Assembly: GCA_017958465.1 (NCBI GenBank)
Contig: JAGDCQ010000266.1
Span: 1-12,075, forward strand
Direction of reading: 5' to 3'
Source of the DNA: Lachnospiraceae bacterium
Lineage (GTDB): Bacteria > Bacillota > Clostridia > Lachnospirales > Lachnospiraceae
Length of the DNA: 12,075 bases
Shown: one piece after another, positions 1 through 5,766 of the stretch
Layout: each line of letters starts with the position of its first letter
Numbering within the stretch: the stretch's first letter is position 1
The notes under the pieces: model-generated
Told to the model about the DNA's origin: nothing
Seen by the model: only the letters and a program-made list of their open reading frames with translations
Databases searched by the model: none
Made by a program: the position numbers and the translations under genes

Positions 1-519
1 CTCCTTAATTTCCTTACAGAAAAAAAGGTCAGCAGCTCCATTATGGACCAGGACAGCATAGACAAGCTGATCTCCTTCCTTCAGTCCGACGAAGGTTCGG
101 GCTTCAGGTTCGATGCTATGCTCGAGGATACGTCCATTACGGATTCCTCCGTAATAATCCTTCCCGGCAACGAAAACATTAACGATCCCGAAGGCAGCCG
201 CCTTTCCTTTAAGGTTTCCGAGTCCGACACACTTGAGATATTCTGCACTGTGGCTTCCGGCGCTGGTTACGCGATCTCTCCGGATACAGTTCAAAAAGTT
301 AAATACCTCAGCGGGGACGATTCCTCCTGGGGACGCGCGATCACTCCAAGGAACTTCGACCTTATCGCAAAGCTCCTTAATGCAAAATACACCAAAGAAA
401 CTTACGTTAACCTCTGCACACGCTTTGCTACCGTGAACTACCCTGCAAACGGTGCCGTTATCGCATCCATTTACCTTCCCGGTGAAGGAGCCCTTTTAGA
501 AAGAATGATCGGAGCATAA
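1..519 (+). CDS. Unrecognised protein, 3' end of gene (5' end outside window)
   Basis: The reading frame is open from base 1 to the TAA at 517-519, so the true start most likely lies upstream of the window. The first internal ATG is at 43 and has no convincing Shine-Dalgarno before it. At least 172 residues are visible. They are soluble-looking and acidic in the first half, with no membrane segment, signal peptide or metal-binding cysteine cluster. The C-terminal third has a short hydrophobic stretch (VIASIYLPGEGALLERMIGA) that reads like a core strand and helix rather than a membrane span. I do not recognise the family and assign no function. It is the only plus-strand gene and ends 118 bases before the convergent pullulanase gene, with a shared terminator between them. 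I am fairly sure it is coding, because of the long open frame and its terminator, but know nothing of its role. Confidence 0.7.
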   Translation, partial: LLNFLTEKKVSSSIMDQDSIDKLISFLQSDEGSGFRFDAMLEDTSITDSSVIILPGNENINDPEGSRLSFKVSESDTLEIFCTVASGAGYAISPDTVQKVKYLSGDDSSWGRAITPRNFDLIAKLLNAKYTKETYVNLCTRFATVNYPANGAVIASIYLPGEGALLERMIGA

Positions 520-582
520 CTCTCTGAGCGCCTTGCACTCCCCGTTCTTTCGCAGGCATAATATGATCACTTACAAAACAAA

Positions 583-607
583 GCCCGGCTGCACCTCGCA
601 GCCGGGC
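583..607. terminator. Bidirectional intrinsic terminator between convergent genes
   Basis: A perfect 10-bp GC-rich stem (GCCCGGCTGC, 583-592, pairing with 598-607) encloses a 5-base loop. On the minus strand the stem is followed by TTTGTTTTGTAA, a good U-tract, which would end the pulA transcript. On the plus strand it is followed by ATTTTAT, a weaker U-tract, which would end the gene at 1-519. Its place midway between two converging stop codons supports use in both directions. Confidence 0.88.
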
Positions 608-636
608 ATTTTATGCCGTTTTGTATTAAACCTTGA

Positions 637-3291
637 TCATTTCTTTTTCTTTCTTGCAGCAAGGATCGCAAACACTGCGATACCAACAACAAGCACTCCG
701 CCTGCCGCAACAACGGGGATCACAGGGAAGGAGCCCTGACTGCTGCCGTTTCCTTGAACAAGGACCATAGCAGAAATGCCTGCCACCTTTACCTTGCCGG
801 AAACAGTCTTTATGGTCTCTGTGCCGGCCTTTTCGCCGTTCACGCAGATATTCCACCTGCCCTCGGGAAGCTCGGTTTCCACAGTCTCCTTATTGGCATT
901 GAAAATAACAAATATCTGTTCTTCACCGCTGATCTGCATTGCAACAACGCCGTCGCCGGTGCCGTCTACACGCTTTACAGTCTGATCGACAACAGCGGGA
1001 TCAGTCTGCCGAAGGTCTGCGTGTGCCTTTCTGAAAGCAATGAGCCCCTTGTAATAATCGTTAACGTTCTTATAAGCCGCATCCGAAAGTGTCGAGTAAT
1101 CCAGCGCGTTAACGCTGTCGCCCGCATTGTAACTGTTCTCGTTCAGCGAGCCGTCCGCATTCTTCTTTGTGCGGAGCATCTCTTCACCTGACATGAGGAA
1201 AGGGATACCCTCGGAAGTAAGCGTTATTGCAGCCGACAGCTTGTTCATGGAAGCAAGCTCTTCGAAGGAAGCGCCCTTAGCCGAAAGTGTGAGCCTGTCA
1301 AACAAAGTATTATTGTCGTGGCACGCCGCATAGTTTACGCTCTGTACAGGAGTTTTGCACCAGCTGCACCTTCCAAGGAAGCTCCTTGAGATCGTAAACT
1401 CCTTGCCCGATGCACCGGAAACAAAGCCTGTCTCTGAAGCGTTGAACACGCCGCCCTTTACAGCGTCACGGAAAGTATCGTTAAAGTAAGCAAAACCGGG
1501 TGTGAGCTGGGAATTGGGCTGCGTTGCGAGCGCAACATTTTCCTTAGTCACGTTGGTGGTAAGGCTCCAGCCTTCGCCGTAGAAGATCACGTCAGGGTGC
1601 TTCTTGTGAACGGTCTCCACTATCTCGTTGATAGTATCCACGTCAATAAGCCCCACAAGGTCGAAACGGAAGCCGTCGATGTGGTACTCGTCTGCCCAGT
1701 AATTTACGGAATCCACAACAAATTTCCTTACCATACTGCGCTCTGTGGCAGTATCGTTGCCGCAGCCGGATCCGTTTGAATAGCTGCCGCTCTCCGTTAT
1801 CCTTGAAAAATACCCGGGAACAAGCTTATTTACACTGAAATCGCCGGCGCTGTAAACATGGTTGTAAACAACGTCCATAACAACGCTGATGCCGTTATCG
1901 TGAAGAGCCTTCACCATCTGCTTAAGCTCGCCCACGCGCACTGCCCCGTTGTAAGGATCAGTTGAATATGAACCCTCGGGGATATTGTAGTTCACAGGGT
2001 CGTAACCCCAGTTGTAGCCGCCCTTTGTCTCGTCAACAGAGCCGAAATCATACATAGGGAGAATATGCAGATGTGTCGCTCCAAGCTCGATCACGTGGGA
2101 AAGACCCGTAGCGATACCGCCGGAAGTCTTTGTTCCAAGCTCTGCCACGCCAAGGAAAGTGCCGGGTTTTGATATGTTGGCATCCTTACCCACTGTAAGG
2201 TCCCTGATGTGGGTCTCGTAGATCACAGCATCGGTGTATTTCTTGCCTGCGTTTGGATTCTTGTCGGCATCCCAGCCCGAAGGGTTCGTAGAGGAAAGAT
2301 CGATGATCATACCCCTCTTCCCGTTCACGCCTGCAGTTCTTGCATAGGGATCGATAGTCTCCGTGTCCACATCGTCGATAGTAACAGTGTAGGTGTAGTA
2401 AACGCCGTTCTGGTCGCCGCTCTTTTCGGCTACCCAGGTGCCGTTTGCATCGGCCTTCATATCGATGGACTCAATAAGGTCGTTTGTGCCCTCGGTACCG
2501 CTCTTATAAAGGTTGACCTTCATCTTTTCCGCTACCGGCGACCAAACCCTGAAGGTGGTCTTCTCTTTTGTCCAGGTAGCTCCAAGGTCGCTTCCCGTGT
2601 AGGTAAACTCGCTCTCAAATTTCTCAGTGGAATAAATATTCGGCATAGTTACCGAACAAGGCGAATCCTGATAGTAAACAGTGTAGGAAGAAGTGTCCTT
2701 AAGCGGCTCCGAAAGAATAAGCTGGTAAGTAGTGCCCATTTCGGCCACCTTCGAGATCTTAACCTCTCCTTTCGGCCCCTTAACGGTAAAGGCCTTGTCC
2801 TTATCCACTTCCGACTGGGCCGTCATCAAAACTTCGATGGCGTCCTTGCCGTTATACCTTGCACTTTTGATCTTTACGCCTTTCACAGCATCATCTCCGT
2901 AAACCTTCGTATAGCCTTCAACGCCGGACTCAACGTAGATATGGACCGTACCCGAAGCCATCTCTGCAATGTCGATGAACTGGTCCTGGTTTATATCCTT
3001 ATCCCAGCTTGAAGTCCTTACAATAAAGCCGATGGACGTAGCACCGCTTGTTATCACTTTGGTTGCCACCATCTCGCCGTTCTCCTCGACGAAGGGGTAG
3101 CCTGCCCCGTCCTTACCTGCCTCCCACAGCCACACATCCCAGTCCTTGTAGTTGCCGTCTGTGCGGTGATAGTGAAGCTTGAGGGTGACACCCTCGCTTG
3201 CGGATACCTTCTGCAACGGCACAAACATCGCAGTGACTGCGAGTACAAGTACCATAAACAGCGCACCCGTGATCCTTTTAACTTTTCTCAT
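637..3291 (-). CDS. pulA: Secreted, membrane-anchored type I pullulanase
   Basis: This 884-residue glycoside hydrolase (GH13, pullulanase type I group) hydrolyses alpha-1,6 branch links in pullulan, starch and glycogen fragments, acting outside the cell. Residues 1-31 are a signal peptide with a basic start, a hydrophobic core and a likely cut after VSA. A CBM41 starch-binding module follows (about 34-125, with the WDVWLWEAG tryptophan cluster), then a small beta domain (about 135-220) and a CBM48-type domain (about 240-330, TTFRVWSP). The catalytic barrel carries YNWGYDP at 426-432, which is typical of type I pullulanases, and region I DVVYNH at 473-478. Asp544 is the nucleophile in GFRFD, Glu573 the acid/base in YGEGW, and His658-Asp659 lie in region IV. 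Residues about 856-879 form a membrane helix ending in RKKKK, with no LPXTG sorting motif, so the enzyme should stay tethered to the membrane. The start is supported by GGAGG at 3298-3302. It lies 74 bases after udp and ends at a strong terminator. Confidence 0.96.
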   Translation of the reverse strand: MRKVKRITGALFMVLVLAVTAMFVPLQKVSASEGVTLKLHYHRTDGNYKDWDVWLWEAGKDGAGYPFVEENGEMVATKVITSGATSIGFIVRTSSWDKDINQDQFIDIAEMASGTVHIYVESGVEGYTKVYGDDAVKGVKIKSARYNGKDAIEVLMTAQSEVDKDKAFTVKGPKGEVKISKVAEMGTTYQLILSEPLKDTSSYTVYYQDSPCSVTMPNIYSTEKFESEFTYTGSDLGATWTKEKTTFRVWSPVAEKMKVNLYKSGTEGTNDLIESIDMKADANGTWVAEKSGDQNGVYYTYTVTIDDVDTETIDPYARTAGVNGKRGMIIDLSSTNPSGWDADKNPNAGKKYTDAVIYETHIRDLTVGKDANISKPGTFLGVAELGTKTSGGIATGLSHVIELGATHLHILPMYDFGSVDETKGGYNWGYDPVNYNIPEGSYSTDPYNGAVRVGELKQMVKALHDNGISVVMDVVYNHVYSAGDFSVNKLVPGYFSRITESGSYSNGSGCGNDTATERSMVRKFVVDSVNYWADEYHIDGFRFDLVGLIDVDTINEIVETVHKKHPDVIFYGEGWSLTTNVTKENVALATQPNSQLTPGFAYFNDTFRDAVKGGVFNASETGFVSGASGKEFTISRSFLGRCSWCKTPVQSVNYAACHDNNTLFDRLTLSAKGASFEELASMNKLSAAITLTSEGIPFLMSGEEMLRTKKNADGSLNENSYNAGDSVNALDYSTLSDAAYKNVNDYYKGLIAFRKAHADLRQTDPAVVDQTVKRVDGTGDGVVAMQISGEEQIFVIFNANKETVETELPEGRWNICVNGEKAGTETIKTVSGKVKVAGISAMVLVQGNGSSQGSFPVIPVVAAGGVLVVGIAVFAILAARKKKK

Positions 3292-3308
3292 CTCTCTCCT
3301 CCAATACG

Positions 3309-3330
3309 ATCCGCGTTCTCCCTCGCGGAT
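3309..3330 (-). promoter_or_regulatory. Leader hairpin upstream of pulA
   Basis: A perfect 7-bp stem (ATCCGCG, 3309-3315, with 3324-3330) and an 8-base loop lie between udp and pulA, six bases upstream of the pulA GGAGG. No U-tract follows it in the direction of transcription, so it is not a classical terminator for udp. Directly upstream on the minus strand is GTATAAAT (3338-3331), which could be a -10 element (TATAAA), but I find no matching -35. It may be a 5'-end stabilising stem or a processing site in a udp-pulA transcript. Confidence 0.35.
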
Positions 3331-3365
3331 ATTTATACAGCAACGGCTTGGCCGCTACTTTCACA

Positions 3366-4142
3366 TCAGTTCTCCCTTGAAGCCCTGTCCTGGGCGATAA
3401 GGAGCTTGATAGCCTCAACACCGATCCTGATAGCCTTGTCGGTGTCGAAAGCATCCGGTTCGAAAAGGCCCGCAGCCTTTCTCTCCTGGTTCCATACAAC
3501 GTGGAATACAGAGCCTGCGCGGACTCCGAGAGCCGCAGCAACAGTAAACACAGCGGCAGACTCCATCTCGCTGCCAAGAACTCCAAGCCTCTTCCAGGCC
3601 TCCCACTTGTTAAGGAGCTCATAGGAAACAGGCATACGTGCAGGTGAATGCTGTCCATAAAACGAATCCTTGCACTGAACAACGCCTGCGTGCCACCGAA
3701 GTCCCAGGTTCTTTGCACCCTGTACAAGGGCTGTAAGCACGTCAAAATCCGGAACCGCAGGGAACTCGATCGGCGCATATTCGCGGCTTGTGCCCTCCAT
3801 ACGGATAGCTCCGCTTGCGATAACGCAGTCGTCTGCCAGCACCTTCATATTGATGCCGCCGCAGGTCCCAACGCGCACAAAAGTGTCGGCACCGATGGCC
3901 GTCAGCTCTTCCATAGCGATGGAAGCAGAAGGCCCGCCTATACCTGTGGAGCAAACGCTAACCTTTTCCCCAAGGAGCGTTCCCGTGTAAGTCGTATACT
4001 CGCGGTTCTGCGCCACAAGAACGGGATTATCGAAGTATTTTGCGATCTTCTCGCAGCGGCCGGGATCCCCGGGGATGATGACATACCTTCCTACTTCGCC
4101 TTCCGCGCACTGGATGTGATACTGAACATTCTTTCTTTCCAT
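3366..4142 (-). CDS. udp: Uridine phosphorylase (nucleoside phosphorylase-I family)
   Basis: This cytoplasmic enzyme splits uridine, and often deoxyuridine, with phosphate to give uracil and ribose-1-phosphate in pyrimidine salvage. The 258 residues match the usual length of about 250. Visible family motifs are the phosphate loop PGDPGR (24-29), CSTGIGGPS (64-72), a second phosphate contact RVGTCGG (90-96), the pyrimidine-recognition segment KDSFYGQHSPARMP, and SEMESAA, which holds the ribose-binding Glu-Met-Glu. The FYGQ and later Arg in the recognition segment favour uridine over purine substrates. I chose the ATG at 4140-4142 because GAGAGGG sits 7 bases upstream. A longer frame from a GTG at 4184 would start inside a 16-bp tandem repeat and lacks a good site. 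The gene follows the permease by 89 bases, most of them repeat DNA, and precedes pulA. Substrate preference among pyrimidine nucleosides cannot be settled by eye. Confidence 0.93.
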   Translation of the reverse strand: MERKNVQYHIQCAEGEVGRYVIIPGDPGRCEKIAKYFDNPVLVAQNREYTTYTGTLLGEKVSVCSTGIGGPSASIAMEELTAIGADTFVRVGTCGGINMKVLADDCVIASGAIRMEGTSREYAPIEFPAVPDFDVLTALVQGAKNLGLRWHAGVVQCKDSFYGQHSPARMPVSYELLNKWEAWKRLGVLGSEMESAAVFTVAAALGVRAGSVFHVVWNQERKAAGLFEPDAFDTDKAIRIGVEAIKLLIAQDRASREN

Positions 4143-4149
4143 AAGTTTA

Positions 4150-4156
4150 CCCTCTC
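4150..4156 (-). promoter_or_regulatory. Ribosome binding site that fixes the udp start
   Basis: GAGAGGG on the minus strand lies 7 bases before the ATG at 4142. It supports the shorter reading of the gene and leaves the upstream tandem repeat untranslated. Confidence 0.75.
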
Positions 4157-4160
4157 TTTC

Positions 4161-4224
4161 TTGAACACTTGTGTTCTTGAACACCAGTGTTCTTGAACAC
4201 TTGTGTTCTTAAACACTTGTGTTC
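4161..4224. repeat. Four tandem 16-bp units, each containing a palindrome (possible operator array)
   Basis: Exactly four head-to-tail 16-base units fill 64 of the 89 bases between the permease stop and the udp start. On the plus strand they are TTGAACACTTGTGTTC (4161-4176), TTGAACACCAGTGTTC (4177-4192), TTGAACACTTGTGTTC (4193-4208) and TTAAACACTTGTGTTC (4209-4224). Each unit holds the dyad GAACAC-NN-GTGTTC, and because units are joined by TT the reverse dyad GTGTTC-TT-GAACAC also forms across junctions. The result is eight alternating half-sites, one every 8 bases. Units 1 and 3 are identical, unit 2 differs only in the centre, and unit 4 has one changed half-site base. In the minus-strand transcript the units could also fold as small hairpins just upstream of the udp ribosome site. 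The repeat is seen directly; an operator role is inferred. Confidence 0.9.
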
Positions 4225-4231
4225 TTAGCCT

Positions 4232-4897
4232 TTATTTATCCTCTGTCTTAAACTTTTTCTCCAGGAACCCGTACAGGAGCTCTATCACCACCGTGAGGCA
4301 AAGATAGATCACCGTCGAGAACATGATGGAGAAGAAGGGATACATGGTCCTGTTCCCTATATCACTCAGGACCTTTGTAAGCTCGTTAACGCCGATATAC
4401 CCGGCAACAGTCGTCCACTGGAACAGCTGGATGAGAAGCCTCTTCAGCTGGAACATGGAGCGCCTTAGCCCTTCAGGAAAGGCAGCCGTGAAGAAGGCTT
4501 TTCTAAGCCTTTTCCTGATCTCCTTGCTTTTGAAGTCCTCATGCTCTGTAAGGGACTTCATGACAAGCTCCGAAAGGTGTCCCGCGCCGTACAGGCCGAT
4601 GGCAACGGCAGCTGTGAGGAGCGCCGGTATCACCGGGGTGCGGAATGGCCCGAAATCAAGGAAAAGCATGAACAGAAGCACTGGAGTGCTCCTGAACAGG
4701 AAGCTGAAAGCGGAAGCCACCGCCGAAATGTATTTGTATTCATAGCACATAAAGTAGCTGAGTACAGCGCCTACCACGCAGGCAATGATAACAGCAAGGA
4801 CCGTAAGGACAAGTGTTGAGATCAGGGCCTTGATCACAAGGCTGTAGGCTCCTCCGGCAATAAGATTCGATTTGATCGCATTAAATAGATTGTTCAT
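4232..4897 (-). CDS. ABC transporter permease, amino-acid (HisM/GlnP) type, with degenerate EAA loop
   Basis: This 221-residue integral membrane protein resembles the polar amino acid ABC permeases in length and plan. Hydrophobic spans lie at about 22-50, 56-82, 88-108, 153-172 and 187-212. RSTPVLL (69-75) matches the family's R-G/S-T-P motif, and FPEGLR (140-145) matches the LPQALR end of the cytoplasmic coupling loop. The rest of that loop is aberrant: counting back from Pro141, the positions that usually read E-A-A...G are Phe122, Lys123, Ser124 and Arg128, and the segment is unusually basic. That loop normally docks on the ATPase. The start has AAAGGA about 8 bases upstream and lies 11 bases after the stop of the binding-protein gene, so the two are surely co-transcribed. 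No ATPase gene lies in the window. The substrate is unknown, and a non-canonical or remote ATPase partner is possible. Confidence 0.85.
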   Translation of the reverse strand: MNNLFNAIKSNLIAGGAYSLVIKALISTLVLTVLAVIIACVVGAVLSYFMCYEYKYISAVASAFSFLFRSTPVLLFMLFLDFGPFRTPVIPALLTAAVAIGLYGAGHLSELVMKSLTEHEDFKSKEIRKRLRKAFFTAAFPEGLRRSMFQLKRLLIQLFQWTTVAGYIGVNELTKVLSDIGNRTMYPFFSIMFSTVIYLCLTVVIELLYGFLEKKFKTEDK

Positions 4898-4908
4898 GAC
4901 ATTATCCT

Positions 4909-5754
4909 TTATTTTTCAACATTTACAAGAAGGCAGTAATCTTTCATGGAGCAGTAGCCGTTCGACATAAGATAATCCGGGAACTCCGTGGAGTGGTTTT
5001 CGCTAGTCCCGTAGCAGGCCAGCATATCAACCTTTCCGGCCATGAGCTGGGAAAAAGCAGTATCATTGTCCACCACCACAAACTTCACCTTCATGTCAAG
5101 GTAAGCCGCAAGGTATTTAGAGAGCTCAACAGCCACTCCGGAGACATTGCCGCGCTCATCCACCATCTCGAGCGGAGGCACAGCTCCCGTAACGCCGACC
5201 CTTAAGACTCTTCCCTTTCCGGAAAGCCCGCATAGAGCATCGCTCTTTCCGTCATTCACAAAGTAATTGAAAAGCTTCTGGGTGATGCCGTTGTCCTCAA
5301 ACTTTGCAAGCATCTCGTTTGCCCTGTCCTTAAGGGCTGTGTCGACGCTCCTGAAAACAAAACCGAATTCAAGCCTCTCCTCGCCAAGGCCCGGAGCACT
5401 GGCAGGCCTTAGCGCCCTGTAGTTTCCCTTTTTGCAAAGGTAATCCGCCGTAACGTCCGAAACCCAGATCGCCGAAACACGGTGGTTGTCGAGCGCTGCC
5501 TTTGTGGTAAGGAAGTCGTCAAACTCCGTATACTTTCCAAAATCCACACCGAAGTACCCGCGAAGGAAAATGTTTACCGAGTTCTTTGGCATTTTGGTGA
5601 CAACACCGCCTATTTCCCTGTTCTTAAGCTGCTCGGCGTATTCATAAACAAAGGCCGATTGCTTCGGGACCGCAAAGGCTCCCAGGAAAATGAATACCAG
5701 ACAGATGCCAAAGAGCGTCCCTATCGTTATCCACTTTTTCTTTGTACTTATCAT
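4909..5754 (-). CDS. Membrane-anchored solute-binding protein with swapped (circularly permuted) halves
   Basis: This 281-residue protein has a lysine-rich start and a membrane helix at about 8-28, with no lipobox cysteine, so it should be tethered on the outer face of the membrane. What follows resembles the family 3 amino acid binding proteins, but in reversed order. Residues about 38-170 look like the second half of that fold: AEQLKNREIGGV (40-51) resembles the sxxDLKGKKIGV entry to lobe 2, then ALDNHRVSAIWV resembles the aL-GrvDav strand, and the terminal helix ends DNGITQKLFNYF. After a Gly/Ser linker (about 171-182), residues 183-281 look like the first half: VLRVGVTGAVPPLEMVDERG, then GVAVELSKYLAAYL, LMAGKVDML and a FPDY segment. 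The usual ligand-binding Arg before that segment appears as Asn253/His254. I chose the ATG at 5752-5754 because AAGAGG lies 6 bases upstream; the alternative is a TTG at 5784. It is translated with the downstream permease. Confidence 0.82.
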   Translation of the reverse strand: MISTKKKWITIGTLFGICLVFIFLGAFAVPKQSAFVYEYAEQLKNREIGGVVTKMPKNSVNIFLRGYFGVDFGKYTEFDDFLTTKAALDNHRVSAIWVSDVTADYLCKKGNYRALRPASAPGLGEERLEFGFVFRSVDTALKDRANEMLAKFEDNGITQKLFNYFVNDGKSDALCGLSGKGRVLRVGVTGAVPPLEMVDERGNVSGVAVELSKYLAAYLDMKVKFVVVDNDTAFSQLMAGKVDMLACYGTSENHSTEFPDYLMSNGYCSMKDYCLLVNVEK

Positions 5755-5760
5755 CCCAAA

Positions 5761-5766
5761 CCTCTT
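5761..5766 (-). promoter_or_regulatory. Ribosome binding site that fixes the binding-protein start
   Basis: AAGAGG on the minus strand lies 6 bases before the ATG at 5754 and overlaps the TAA of the propeller gene (5765-5767). It supports the ATG over the TTG at 5784 and suggests that translation of the two genes is linked. Confidence 0.7.

Noticed and set aside
2209..3012. 267-codon plus-strand open frame opposite pulA
   Set aside because: It lies wholly antisense to a well-supported gene, has no ribosome site, and looks like a shadow of codon bias.
4143..4184. Longer udp start at the GTG at 4184
   Set aside because: It begins inside the tandem repeat and lacks a good ribosome site, while the ATG at 4142 has GAGAGGG at 7 bases and gives the normal family length.
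4161..4224. CRISPR array
   Set aside because: The 16-bp units abut directly with no spacers, and no cas gene is present.
4161..4224. Gram-positive LexA/SOS box
   Set aside because: The SOS box is GAAC-N4-GTTC; here the GAAC and GTTC are six bases apart within each unit, and two bases apart across junctions as GTTC-TT-GAAC.
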